Shown here: in pieces, positions 39,787 through 50,700 of the stretch
Numbering within the stretch: position 1 is the stretch's first letter
Layout of the letters: each line of letters starts with the position of its first letter
Assembly: GCA_003116975.1 (NCBI GenBank)
Contig: BGKB01000046.1
Span: forward strand, 124,001 to 188,000
Source of the DNA: Aurantiochytrium sp. KH105
Taxonomy: Eukaryota; Sar; Bigyra; Thraustochytrida; Thraustochytriidae
Length of the DNA: 64,000 nt
Direction of reading: 5' to 3'
The notes under the pieces: model-generated
Seen by the model: the letters and a program-made list of their open reading frames with translations, nothing else
Databases searched by the model: none
What the model was told of the DNA's origin: nothing
Translations under genes and position numbers: made by a program

Positions 39787-42700
39787 TCACATGACGGCGA
39801 CATTGGGCGCAGAATGCGAAAAGAGATTGTAGCTGACCTCCTCCGCGCGTCGCAACTCGTCCCCGTACGCAGGCTTCTTCAAAAAGTGCTCCATAAAGTT
39901 GTAGACGACGTCAAGCGAATCAGAGATGATAATGAGGTTCTGCGCGAGAAGCGGAAGATTGATGAGGAGCGAGAGGTCGTTGCTTGCGAGCACAAAGTCG
40001 AGAAATGTCTGATCGTGGTACGCCTGCGCTAAAAGCTGGTGCACCATCTCGTTGAGCAGCCACGGGGATGCTGCAAGAGGCCGGAGAACAGGCAGCGAGT
40101 CGCGTCGCTGTGACGCGAGACGCGCCGATATCGCCGTGAACGCCGAGGTGAGCCAGCGATTGGCCGCAAAGAATCCTCGCGCCGTGCTCGCCGACATGCT
40201 CGCCACCGAATTACCCTTTCGGTCCCGCATGTAGACACGAACACCGCCGAGATGATGGAGTTTCCACAGAGCATGCCAAATTCGCCGCGTGCTCTCCACA
40301 GCCTTGACGTAGTCCTCGTGCGGGGCGTCGAAGCGAATCTGCTGCTTGGACTCCAGCTCGGCAGAGCGCAGCTTGAGCGCCATGTCGACGTACAAGGTGC
40401 TCGCAATCTGGTCCTCGAAAGCGTTCACCTTGGGCGAATCGCATTCCGTCATGCCCGGGTCGCGAAAGCGCTCCGTAAGCACTTGCTCAAAGAGCAGAAC
40501 AAAGTCATGATACGTTTGCGCGAGCGTCTCGCGAATGAGAAATCGTCCACTCACTGGCCAAATAAAGAGGGCAAGAAAGAGAGCGCCCGCTGCGCCAATG
40601 AGCGAAGACGCAAAGACGTAGCCACCCTGGATCCACAATTTCCGCGCGGTTGGCTCCGACGAGGTGAGATAACTAACCAGCATACTCGCAAGGGTCCGCA
40701 AAGTCGCATAAACAACGTACGCCTTGGCCGGCTTGACTGTCTTGGCATAAAGGTACAGCGCAAGGATTGCAATTTCAAAGGCGAAAAACACCCACTCGTG
40801 GTAGTCTGCCGTGCAGCCTCCGATGCACGCGAGTTCCCACGCAATACCTGCAACTACAATGCCCATAGCAATACCCGCCACACGCTGCACCGATCGCTCT
40901 AGAATAAGGCCTTCCTGCGACTTCATGAGCACCACTTGAAATGTGAAGATGGCGTTCACAAGCTGGACCGTGGAATACACCGAGTATGAGGAAGCTACCA
41001 TGCCGGGCACAGAAAGAAGCGTCACGCCCACTGCATACTTGAGCGCGCCCTTGAAGCGCGATTCAGAGAAAAAGGATCCAGCGCGCTCTTCAACGCGGCC
41101 CAGCCAACCTCCTGTTGGAATATAGAGCGCAGAGCGTGCAGCTGTATACGCAGTCGAGAGCAGCTGATCGACAAAAGGAAACGTGAGCTTCCACTCCTGA
41201 ATCCAGTCGTCGGGGCGTGGGTGAATCTCGTGCTGCAAGGTAAGAAGCGTCTCCTTGTGGAGCTTTACCAATTTCAAGAGGACCTGCGCATAGTTAATGA
41301 CCTTGATGCGACGGAAGAACGCAGTCACGATGGTCGCGTCGTGATCGTATGCAATGGCGGCATGCATTTTGATGTATCGTTTCGTCCATGAAAGTGCAAG
41401 ACCCTCGAGTTCGTCGGCGAGGCGCTCGAGCATGCGCACTTCCTTGTCGAGCAGATCAACTTCGCGAATGTTTTCGGGGCTCAAATGAAGAGGCCGTCCT
41501 TTGGCAATCTTGGACAATCTATGGGCGCCAAGCTCCAGTAGCAAGCTGATCTCAGTCATGAGAACGGGAATGCGCGTGAGTTCAGCTTTGCGCTGCTTTT
41601 GTTCCGTTTCGTCGAGCGTGAGATTGAGCAATCCTGCCTGCTTTTGAAGAAGATCCTTTTCGAGGTGCAAATCATTGACGAGGCCTTCGTAGTCCTTGTC
41701 CCTGACCCCGAGAATATCTGTGGCGGCAGACCGAGCGATCCGCGATACCTTTAAGCTGATTTTGTAGCGGTCGAGGTATCTCAGGCCTTCTCCATTAAAA
41801 AGGTACCGGGTCTCGACAAGGGTGGCTTCAAGCCATCGTTGCGCCAATGGAATGGAGTTAACTTCTTGGGCTCGGGCCTCGCAAAGTGACTTTAACGTGT
41901 CGACGTCGACGCAGCTGTGATCATACTTGGAGTCATCGAGAGGATCAAGCGTATAGACAGCGATGCGGTCGTAAACGGGCCGGATGCGGCGCAGCAACGA
42001 TGCGTATGCGTCAAAGCGTGTCCCCAGGGCCTTTTGCATTTGCGTTGTGCCCAACCAGGGAAAGATGAGAAGCGCTCCAAAGAGGTGAAGGGCGAACGGC
42101 ATGGACATTGCAAAAGTGGCATTGTTGAGAATCGTGATTGACTGCCCAAAGGGGTCATCATAGGAGGCAAAGTTATTTGCTGCGTAAATTGCCACAACAA
42201 CGATGGAAAAGTTAATCATTTGCACCACAATTGCTGGAAGACTTGCAGGATGCGTCCACACGGTGAAGACGAGGACGAGGATGCCGAGGCCTTGAAAAAC
42301 AAGGTAGCCTCCGAGATTGTCTGCGGTCACGACGACCATGAAGACTGCATACGCGTAAACAAAAGGCCACATACAGATGAAGACGAGGACGTGGTGAATC
42401 TCGCTCCCCACACACGTGTTTTGCAAAGGTCTCAGTGTCAAAATCAAGGCGTACACGGGAATGAGGTTTGTCAAGCTCCCTGCGTATTGGCGAAAAAGGG
42501 GAAAATACGGCATCAGAAGGCCCGCTACCGTGACGATCGCGTGGCGGATGAGATTCTTGTTGGTGTGATTAAGCTTGTGCGACCACGCCGTCGCTCGCTC
42601 ATACAGAGACAGTTTCTTGTCCGTCTTTGTATCCCCGCGTATCGGAGCCCCTTGCTCAGGATCGCTCGACACCTTGGAGTCGCTTTCCTGCGGCTGCTGT

Positions 42701-42957
42701 TGCTGCTGTTGCTGCTGCTCCGCCGCTCTTCGCGGATACGCCTGTTCGAGGGAGCTTTCAAAGCCGGAGATGTCGCGCATGTACTGGAGCGCGTAGTCCT
42801 CGACATTTTTCTCCAGGTCGTGCGCGATGGTGTCCTCGAACCGGGAAACCTCCTCCTCCTCGCGCGCGTTGGCATTCTCCAGCTCTGACTGCTGGCTCTC
42901 CTGCTCGCGCTCCTGCGCCCACTCCCCGAAGGCCGCGCCGGCCGCGTTGCTCGTCAT
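39787..42957 (-). CDS. FUSC/ArAE (BRE4-like) 12-TM membrane protein, paralog 4 of 6
   Basis: 1056 aa from the ATG at 42957 (A at -3); the extra upstream frame starts at TTG and is a Ser run from a repeat. Tail 1-137 with FGEWAQEREQES, VEDYALQYM and an eight-Gln run near 81-88; first bundle about 138-305; middle domain with RIRPVYDRIAVYTLDP; second bundle starting FKGALKYAVGVTLL, where other members have WK at the first two positions, and ending WPVSGR; C-terminal domain with WKLHHLGGVRVYMRD, MSASTARGFFAANRW and PVLRPLAASP. The last residues (HSAPNVAVM) run beyond the common end. Substrate unknown. Confidence 0.82.
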   Translation of the reverse strand: MTSNAAGAAFGEWAQEREQESQQSELENANAREEEEVSRFEDTIAHDLEKNVEDYALQYMRDISGFESSLEQAYPRRAAEQQQQQQQQPQESDSKVSSDPEQGAPIRGDTKTDKKLSLYERATAWSHKLNHTNKNLIRHAIVTVAGLLMPYFPLFRQYAGSLTNLIPVYALILTLRPLQNTCVGSEIHHVLVFICMWPFVYAYAVFMVVVTADNLGGYLVFQGLGILVLVFTVWTHPASLPAIVVQMINFSIVVVAIYAANNFASYDDPFGQSITILNNATFAMSMPFALHLFGALLIFPWLGTTQMQKALGTRFDAYASLLRRIRPVYDRIAVYTLDPLDDSKYDHSCVDVDTLKSLCEARAQEVNSIPLAQRWLEATLVETRYLFNGEGLRYLDRYKISLKVSRIARSAATDILGVRDKDYEGLVNDLHLEKDLLQKQAGLLNLTLDETEQKQRKAELTRIPVLMTEISLLLELGAHRLSKIAKGRPLHLSPENIREVDLLDKEVRMLERLADELEGLALSWTKRYIKMHAAIAYDHDATIVTAFFRRIKVINYAQVLLKLVKLHKETLLTLQHEIHPRPDDWIQEWKLTFPFVDQLLSTAYTAARSALYIPTGGWLGRVEERAGSFFSESRFKGALKYAVGVTLLSVPGMVASSYSVYSTVQLVNAIFTFQVVLMKSQEGLILERSVQRVAGIAMGIVVAGIAWELACIGGCTADYHEWVFFAFEIAILALYLYAKTVKPAKAYVVYATLRTLASMLVSYLTSSEPTARKLWIQGGYVFASSLIGAAGALFLALFIWPVSGRFLIRETLAQTYHDFVLLFEQVLTERFRDPGMTECDSPKVNAFEDQIASTLYVDMALKLRSAELESKQQIRFDAPHEDYVKAVESTRRIWHALWKLHHLGGVRVYMRDRKGNSVASMSASTARGFFAANRWLTSAFTAISARLASQRRDSLPVLRPLAASPWLLNEMVHQLLAQAYHDQTFLDFVLASNDLSLLINLPLLAQNLIIISDSLDVVYNFMEHFLKKPAYGDELRRAEEVSYNLFSHSAPNVAVM

Positions 42958-43227
42958 GCTCTCCTCGCCGCAAACAACTTGAGTGTTGTTGTGGTTCTGC
43001 AGCCGCGAGAGAGCCTCAGCAGACCTCACTGAACGGCACTCGGTGGATACATGAATGAGAATGAATGACAGCGAAGGAATGAATGACCCAGACCACCTTG
43101 GACAGCCCGGCAAGAGGCTCCGGCAAGAGGCTCCGGCCTGGCTGGGAGACAGTGAGGACGAGGATGAGGACGAGGACAAGGGGCTGGCTAGAAAGCTAGC
43201 TCTGGCAGCGAGGGGAGAGGATGGATG

Positions 43228-43274
43228 GCTAGCTATAGCTATAGCTAGCTAGCTAGCTAGCTAGCTATAGCTAG
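43228..43274. repeat. (GCTA)n self-complementary repeat upstream of FUSC4
   Basis: About 47 bp of GCTA and GCTATA units. AGCT and TAGCTA are palindromes, so either strand can fold on itself. It starts about 270 bp upstream of the FUSC4 ATG. Confidence 0.92.
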
Positions 43275-43381
43275 GTCTCAGGTGACAAAAAAGTTTTACT
43301 TATGCGGGCTTGGCACACCTTGCAGCGAGAGCGTCATAGGGCGAGCGAGCACCAGCACCCGCCATGGCCCGCCCTCACATT

Positions 43382-43425
<44 letters not shown>
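43382..43425. repeat. (CCAG)11 microsatellite
   Basis: Eleven perfect units, between the FUSC4 5' region and the FUSC5 3' end. Confidence 0.95.
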
Positions 43426-43427
<2 letters not shown>

Positions 43428-43621
43428 CTCGTGGCCTCGTCCTGGCGAGCCCATTTGGTTGCGGAAGGGATAGGAGGCAGTGGAAGCGGTGACACCTTGT
43501 GGCGAACGAAGTTTTGTCGTTCATCGGTCAGTGGAGTATCAATCAATCTATCTATTTATTTATTCATTCATTGACAGCGAATCAATCATAGGGCCTACGA
43601 TTGGGACAATCTAGTCTCGAT

Positions 43622-46600
43622 CTAGATGGGCATGAGCGTGGCGGAGCTCGTCCCGTCAAGCTCGCGCGCGTAAAGGTCAAAGGATCTTTGCTCAGCCTTG
43701 CGGAGACGATCGGCGTACTCGGGAACAGGAACAACAGCCTCCATGAGCGTGAAGAGGTCGTCCAGCGCGAACGAAATCTGGAGCAGACTGTCCGCCAAAA
43801 AAGGGAGGTTGGCGAGGAGCGAAAGGTCCCCCGATTCGAGAATTTGATCCATGAGAAGGTCGTCTGCGAAAGCTTGACTCAAAAAGTCCTGGACCATCTC
43901 GTTGAGCAGTTCCGGAGATGCAGCAAGCGGACGAAGTACGGGGAGCGACTCGCGCTGCGAAGAGCCGAGCTGCGCAGCAGCCGTCGCAAATGCTGACGTG
44001 AGCCAGCGATTGACCGCGAAGAAGGAACGCGCTGTGGACGGACGCATGGCCACCGCAGGGTTGCCAGCTTTGTCGCGCAAAAAGATTCGGATGCCGCCCA
44101 GGTGATGCAATTTCCATAGCGAGTGCCAAATGAGGCGCGTGCTGTCGACTGCGCGCACGTAAAGCTCGTGCGGGGCGTCAAAGTTGATCCGCTGCATGCT
44201 TTCCAGCTGCGCAGAACGGAGCTTGGGCATCATATTTACAAAGAGATCATGCGCGATAACGTGCTCCAAGGCAATCACTTTGGTAAGCTCGCGATTCATA
44301 AGATCAGGTCGCTCGTAGCGCGCCAGCAGTACCTGCTCGAAATGCACCACAAAGTCGTGGTAGGTCTGCGACAGCGTGCGGCGAATGAAGAAGCGCCCGC
44401 TTGTGGGCCACAGGAAAAATGCAAGAACTAGTGCCCCGGCGCCGCCGAGAGCAGACGACGCCACCACGAAGCCAGCCTGCGCCCATGCATAAGTGTGATC
44501 AGCCTCCACTTGCGCGGTCGAAAGCATGGCTAGACTGACCACCGTGCGCGAGGCGGCAAAGCCAATGTATCCATGGGCCGGAACGAGGCTGCGAAACCAC
44601 AGATATGCACCAATGGTAACGAGCTCCATCGCGAACAGAATCCATTGATAGTAGTCGGCCGAGCACCCGCCGATGCAAGCAAGCTCCCAGCCGATGCCAA
44701 TGGCGATTGCGCCGATGGCGATGCCACTGGTGCGGTGCAGTGTTCGCTCAATTACCAGTCCCGTCTGTGTCTTGAAAAGGATGAATTGGAAGGAGACGTT
44801 AGCGTTGAGAAGCTGGATGGACGTGTACGCAGAGTGCGACGCGGTGAGGAAGCCCGGCAACACGAGGCAAGTCGTGCCCAAGGCAAACTTGAAGGACATT
44901 TTCCAAGTGTGACCTGAAAAGAACTGGTCGCACCATCTCTCTGCACGAGCCAGAAAACCACCGAGTGGCTTGTAAAAGGACGACCTTTTTGCATTGTAGT
45001 ACGAGGGGAGAAATGTGTACTGAAACGGAAGCGTCAATTTCCACTCCCGACGCCAGTCGTCGGGATGCGGTTCTGACTCTGCGGCAAGAGCTGCCACGGT
45101 GTCCTCCTGGGCCTTGGCGAGCTTGAGAAGAATGAGAATGTAGCTGATCAGCTTGGTCCGTCGGAAAAAGACCTCCTTGTTCGGCCGCGACGCGTCGTTG
45201 ACGCGCGCAGCATGTGTTCGCAACACACGCGCCATCCAAGTACGCGCCAAGTCTTCAAGCTCGTCAGCGTGCTCATTGAGCAAGCTTTGTTCGCGCGCGA
45301 GAAGACTGAGGAGGTCTGAGCGCGCGCGAGACTGCTCATGCGGTTGCGGTGGCTTCATGCTGACAAGCGCCGCCAAGCGCTGCGCGCCGAGTTCCAGGAG
45401 GATGCTCATTTTAATGAGAAGCAGCGGGATCTGTGTACGTTCTCTGACCTTGCGATTGATCGAGGCTTCGTCGAGCTGAATATTCTCGATGGCTTCTTGC
45501 TCAAGAAAAAGGGCGCGCTCACGCATCAGATCGGCCTTGAGCCCCTTCTCGCCGAGTTTGGCAAAAGGCCAGGTGCGGTGCAGCGCGCCAAAAGCTGCCG
45601 ACCTCGCAATCCGCGTCAGGGTTAGATTTCCATGGTAGCGTTCAAGGTATCGAATACCATCGCCCTGAAACATGAAGCGCGTTTCCAAAAGAGCCGCGGC
45701 GACCCATCGCTGACCGAGAGGAATCGAGGAAACCTCTTGTTCATGGGCCACCTTGAGTTTCTGGAGCAAGTCCTCTGGAATTCCAGAAGGGTATTGCTGC
45801 GTTGTAGGATCCATCGTGTACATGGCGATGCGACCATAGACGGGACGCAAGTGGCGCAAAAGCGCCGCGTGCGCGGCATACCGCGTGCCAAGGGTTTGAC
45901 GCGTATGTTGCACGGCAAACCAGGGAAAGATGATGATTGCGCCTCCCCAATGAAGCAGGACAGAGACGCCCAGCACAAAGGTGCCTCCTGTAATGATGTC
46001 AATGGAACCGTCGAATTCGCTCTGTCCTACCATTGTGTTGCTGCTGCCCGTATCTTGCAAATTATACTGTCGCCACACCTGCAAATGCATGATGGAAAAC
46101 ATGATGGTCTCAATGAGGACGCCAAGGATAATGGACGGGTACGAGAGGCCGACCATGATGGCGAGGAGGACCGCAATGCCAAAGAGGAAACAAAAGCCGC
46201 CCAGACTATGGAGCGAGACGGCAATCATGAAGACGGAAAACGCATACAAGGGAGGCCAGACCACGACGCATCCAATGAGCTGCTGCGTTTCGGCACCTAC
46301 AAAAGTGTCATTGAATGGACGCAGTCCGAGCACGAGAACAAAGATGGGAATGAGGTATTCGAAGCTGTTTGTCGAGTACTCCGCGATGCCGGGCATCCAC
46401 TGCAGAACGCAAGCAATGATCGCCACGATGGCATTCCTCGCGAGCGTGCGCCGAAAGCGGGTCACGTGGAGAGCGCTCAGCAAGCTTTGCACGATACTAT
46501 GAAAGCCCGAAAGACATCTGGACGCTGCTCCTTTCGTTTTCAACGGCGTCGTCGCGCCTTTGGCGTCGCTTCTCTGCGCGTCGCTCTCGCTCGACGACGA

Positions 46601-46825
46601 GAGTTCTTCCTTGGACGTGCTGTCCTCGTCCTCTTCGGCGATCTCGCGCAGGCTCTCGCGCGCGAATTCCTCGACCCTGCTGAGGATGTTGGCCCCCGCC
46701 GCCTCTGCTGCCTCGAGGTCCGTGAACTGCTCCTTCTCCGCGAGGGCGACCTCGTCCAGCGCGTCCTGCAGTCTCGCCGCCCTCGCGTCCTCGGCCCAGT
46801 CGCTCAGGATCTCATTCGCCGACAT
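43622..46825 (-). CDS. FUSC/ArAE (BRE4-like) 12-TM membrane protein, paralog 5 of 6
   Basis: 1067 aa from the ATG at 46825 (G at -3). The frame is open 129 codons further upstream, but only via GTG and with Arg/Ala low complexity, so I exclude it. Tail 1-128 with ILSDWAEDARAARL and VEEFARESL; first bundle about 130-310; an extra stretch (SSNTMVGQSEFDGS) sits in the loop before its sixth helix; middle domain with HLRPVYGRIAMYTMDP; second bundle with WELACIGGC, ending WPTSGR; C-terminal domain with WKLHHLGGIRIFLRD, MRPSTARSFFAVNRW and PVLRPLAASP. It lacks the Asp of the usual RPVYDRIA motif (Gly here). Substrate unknown. Confidence 0.82.
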   Translation of the reverse strand: MSANEILSDWAEDARAARLQDALDEVALAEKEQFTDLEAAEAAGANILSRVEEFARESLREIAEEDEDSTSKEELSSSSESDAQRSDAKGATTPLKTKGAASRCLSGFHSIVQSLLSALHVTRFRRTLARNAIVAIIACVLQWMPGIAEYSTNSFEYLIPIFVLVLGLRPFNDTFVGAETQQLIGCVVVWPPLYAFSVFMIAVSLHSLGGFCFLFGIAVLLAIMVGLSYPSIILGVLIETIMFSIMHLQVWRQYNLQDTGSSNTMVGQSEFDGSIDIITGGTFVLGVSVLLHWGGAIIIFPWFAVQHTRQTLGTRYAAHAALLRHLRPVYGRIAMYTMDPTTQQYPSGIPEDLLQKLKVAHEQEVSSIPLGQRWVAAALLETRFMFQGDGIRYLERYHGNLTLTRIARSAAFGALHRTWPFAKLGEKGLKADLMRERALFLEQEAIENIQLDEASINRKVRERTQIPLLLIKMSILLELGAQRLAALVSMKPPQPHEQSRARSDLLSLLAREQSLLNEHADELEDLARTWMARVLRTHAARVNDASRPNKEVFFRRTKLISYILILLKLAKAQEDTVAALAAESEPHPDDWRREWKLTLPFQYTFLPSYYNAKRSSFYKPLGGFLARAERWCDQFFSGHTWKMSFKFALGTTCLVLPGFLTASHSAYTSIQLLNANVSFQFILFKTQTGLVIERTLHRTSGIAIGAIAIGIGWELACIGGCSADYYQWILFAMELVTIGAYLWFRSLVPAHGYIGFAASRTVVSLAMLSTAQVEADHTYAWAQAGFVVASSALGGAGALVLAFFLWPTSGRFFIRRTLSQTYHDFVVHFEQVLLARYERPDLMNRELTKVIALEHVIAHDLFVNMMPKLRSAQLESMQRINFDAPHELYVRAVDSTRLIWHSLWKLHHLGGIRIFLRDKAGNPAVAMRPSTARSFFAVNRWLTSAFATAAAQLGSSQRESLPVLRPLAASPELLNEMVQDFLSQAFADDLLMDQILESGDLSLLANLPFLADSLLQISFALDDLFTLMEAVVPVPEYADRLRKAEQRSFDLYARELDGTSSATLMPI

Positions 46826-47723
46826 CGCGCCTCGCCCGCTCGCCCCGAGCTCGCCCCGCCCCAAAGCACAGCACAGCACAGCTCGCCCGCCGCCGCCGCC
46901 GCGAGCGCCGCGCTCGGCTCCGCTCGCGTGCCGGGCACGGACTCGGGACTCGGGTCTGGGTTCTCTCTCAGCCCGAGCCCTCTTCGCTCTGCCAGCCGCT
47001 CCAGCGGACCTCGCCGCGGCGCCTCCCTGCCGCCGCGGTGTGCTCGCCGCCGCGCCGAGACGGACTTCACGCGGCGGCGGCGGCGCGGGGCGCGGCCCAG
47101 ACGAGCTCGCGCGCAGCTGCAGCCGCAGCAGCTCCGGGCGCGCAAGCAGCAGCTGCAGAGCGAGGGAAGGGTGCGCCGTGCTGAGCCGTGCCAGCAGAGG
47201 CGCGTACGCCACCTTCCGCGGCTGACTGCAGGCGGGTGTCGACGCGCAGCAGCTGCAGCTGAATGTCCTCGTGGGAAGGTTGGGAGGCGCGGCGTCAGTC
47301 TCACAGTGTCAGTCACGGTCACTTTTCGCATGTCATTCCATCATATCGGCGGTGGTCACTGTCAGCACTGGGCAGATGCATGCCGAGGCCGGCTAGCTGG
47401 CAGTGCAGTGGCATTTTGTGGATGGTGGGTGGCGGGCAGGGAAGCGCGCATGCTCGCTGACCATTGCGCCGCGGGGAGCTAGCCTCGCGCGCAACGCCGT
47501 GCGCGCAACGTCGCACGCGGAGGTTCGTTCGCGTCTTGATTCGATGGTCATTTTCAAGTGCGTCAGCAAGCCATCGTTCGTGGAACAGTCACAATGTCAG
47601 GGCGGCCACGGTGCGGCGCGCGCAACACAGCACGCACACACATGCACGCACGAGCACATGAATTGAAGAAATGTCATGGTTATCTTACAGGGAATGCAGG
47701 TAGGGAGTAGGAAGCCCGTTCGA
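46826..47723. other. Spacer: FUSC5 promoter and FUSC6 3' region
   Basis: 898 bp. The FUSC5-proximal 400 bp are extremely GC-rich with a short CAGCA-type repeat near 46865; the rest is balanced. No gene. Confidence 0.55.
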
Positions 47724-50700
47724 TCACTCGACGTGAATCTCGAGCGAGGGCGAGGCAAAGACGTCGAAGCGCGCCTGCTCCGCAGCGCGCAGACGGTCCG
47801 CGTACATTGGCTTCTGCAGGAAATGCTCGATAAAGGTGAAGACGTCGTCGAGCGCGTAGGAAATGTCCTGCATGCTGTCTGCCATGAAGAGCATGTTGGC
47901 CATGAAGCCGAGGTCTTGCGAGGCCAGCACACACTTGTAAAAGGCTTCGTCCCGAAATGCACGCGTGAGAAAATCCTGCAGCATCTCGCGCAAAAGATGC
48001 GGGGTCGCCGCGACAGGCCGCAGAACAGGCATGGAGTCCTTTTGCTGCGATCCAAGACGCGCGGCCGCCGTCGAAAACGCAGATGTGAGCCATCGGTGCA
48101 TGGAGAAGAACAGACGCGCCGTCTCGGGCTGGAGGCCAAGGTCTGCGCCATGCTGCGGCTGCGGCTGCAGCAAGGCCTGCATGCGAACCCCACCCAGGTG
48201 GTGCAGCTTCCATAACGAGTGCCACACGCGTCGCGTGCTCTGCACAGCCTTGACATAATCATCGTGAGGCACATCGAAGGCGAGTCGTTGCATCGACTCG
48301 AGTTGTGCAGAGCGTAGCTGGAGGGCAATGTCCACGTGCAAGGTACTTGCAATCTGATGCTCAAAGGCTGCAACCTGCGGAAGCACCTCCGAGGTATCCG
48401 GGTGCTCGTAGCGCTCTGTAAGCACCTGCTCAAAGAGCAAAACAAAGTCATGGTACGACTGCGAAAGCGTGGCGCGGATCAACGAACGACCGCTCGTGGG
48501 CCATAGGAAGAGTGCCAAGAGCAAGGCGCCGGCAGCGCCAATGAGCGTCGACACCAAAATGAAACCACCTTCCCGCCACACCGTAATTGTGCTTGGCGTC
48601 TCTGACGAAGAAAAGACCACCGCTAGACTGACGATGGTCCGAAAAGCCGCAAACACAACATAGCCATACTGCGGATATGCGGCCTTGGCCCAGAGGTAAA
48701 AGGCGAGCGCGACGATCTCGGCTGCGTAAAAAATCCACTGGTGTATCGCTGCGCAACTTCCAATGCAGGCAAGTTCCCAAATTACCCCAGCCACGACATA
48801 TCCCAATGTCACGCCCAGAAGTCGATGCGCTGTGCGCTCAATGACCAGGCCCGTCTGCGTCTTGAAGAGGATCACCTGGAAGGCAAAGACAGCGTTGAGC
48901 AGCTGCACCGAGGAAAAGAGCAGATAAGAGGGATCCAACAGGCCAGGGAGAGTAAGCAGTGAGGTTCCCAGCGCGAATTTGAAGGCCATTTTCCACCGAC
49001 CGCTCGTGAAGAATGAAGCGTACGCGTTTTCAAAACGCGAGCGAAAGCGCGTATCCTTGACATAGAAGTGGGCTCGCGTCGTCGAATAGTAAGAAGCCAA
49101 AAAATCATCTTGAAACGGAAAGGTCAGCGACCATTCATGCCGCCAGTCGTCTTCTCGTTGGCGGCTCGTTTCTTCGCGAAGCGATGTCCACGCTTCTTCC
49201 TGGGCACGCACCAAGCGTAGAAGCTCCAGCACATAGCTTGTTAGCGTGGTGCGATGGAAGCAGGCTTCCCTGTTTTTGCGCTCCATTGACGCCAATGTGC
49301 GCAACGCCGTAGTCTGCAGGTAGCGCCGCATCCACGTAACCATGAGTTCCTCGAGCTCTGTGGCGAGGCGCGAAAGCGCTTCTTGTTCCCTCTCTAGCAA
49401 TGCAAGGGTATTGGTGCGCTTGGTCTGCGTCTCTGCATCCTTTGGCGACGGGGGCAGACCCGCCAGCGAAGAAAGTCTGTGCGCGCCCAGCTCGAGCAAG
49501 AGGTTGATCTCGTAAAGAAGAACGGGAATTCGTTTGCGCTCGAGCCGTCTTTGATTAATTTCGGTAACGTCCGTTTCGATTTCGGCCTGTGCCTCTTGTT
49601 CGAGAAAACGCGCCTTTTCACGCGCTTGGTCGACCTTGCGGGCTGCTGGACCGATGTTGCGTCGTTCTTCTTGATGGTTCAGTAAATCATCGGCGGCGGC
49701 ACCCGCAATTCTTGAGATCGTCAGGCCCTGGTCATATCGTTCCAAATAGCGAAGGCCGTCGCCGCGCCCGTGAAAACGCGTCTCGAGGAGCGTGAGGCCC
49801 ATCCACTTTTGCGCCAGCAAAATAGATGAAATCTCGGCTTGGCGCGCATCCGTGAGTTTTCTCAATAGTTCAGGGTCAAGGTCCCCCTCACCGCTCTCGC
49901 TGGACGGGTCGAGGGTCTCGACGGCGACCTTGGCAAAAATGGGCCGAAGACGGCGAAGAAGAGTTCCGTACGTCGTGTATCTGTTGGAAAGAATCTGGTG
50001 CGTCGACTGGATCGAGCTCCACGGGAAGATGACGAGCGCACCAAACATGTGAAGGCAGAACGGGATGGCCATGCCGAATGTGGCGCCACCTAGAATAAGC
50101 AGCGCCTCGTGAAAGGGCCTTGCAGCCGGCTCGAGATTGTAGATTTTCCATACACTGAGACTCTGCACGGAAAAGGTAATTGTTTGCAGCAGGATAGCCA
50201 GCATGCAAGTCGGATATGTAAGGCCTACCAAAAAGATGAGCAATACCCCAACGCCAAAGAGAATCATAAAGCCAGTCAAATTCTGCGCGGTGACTGCCAC
50301 CATAAAGATCGCATAGGCAACGACGAAAGGCCACATCAACACGAAACTCATGAATTGCTGGCCCTCGATGCCGAGGCAAGTGTCATTAAGAGGCCGCAGT
50401 GCCAAAATCAGAGCGTAAATGGGGATGAGCAGTCCGGTCCCGCTCGCAAGATCGCGAATTTGTTCAAAGAAGGGAAAGACGAGCGCTGCGCTGAGGATCA
50501 CAGCATTGCGGACGAGGATTTTTTGTTCCCGAGTCAGCGTGAGCAGACTTACAATGTGCCGCCAAAGACTACCGACGCTAGAATCCGAACGGGGTTTGCT
50601 GCTCACAATCTCTTCGACGTGGCCGATGGGTTTGCCAATGGAACTGCGCCGATGACTTGCCGGTTCAATCGGGCCATCTGTTGTCTCTAGGTCTGCCTTC

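Larger units (their letters stand above)
42958..43621. other. Spacer: FUSC4 promoter and FUSC5 3' region
   Basis: 664 bp dominated by simple repeats (GAGGAC-type near 43150-43180, then GCTA, CCAG and ATTT/ATTC units). A TTTATT at 43555-43564 could be the FUSC5 poly(A) signal on the minus strand. No gene. Confidence 0.6.

Noticed and set aside
46826-47212. 129-residue N-terminal extension of FUSC5
   Set aside because: No ATG, Arg/Ala/Gly-rich and compositional; the other paralogs begin at the FQDW-type motif that follows the ATG at 46825.
45632-47482. 616-residue open frame opposite FUSC5
   Set aside because: Antisense mirror of a conserved paralog; the other paralogs do not keep a matching antisense frame or sequence.
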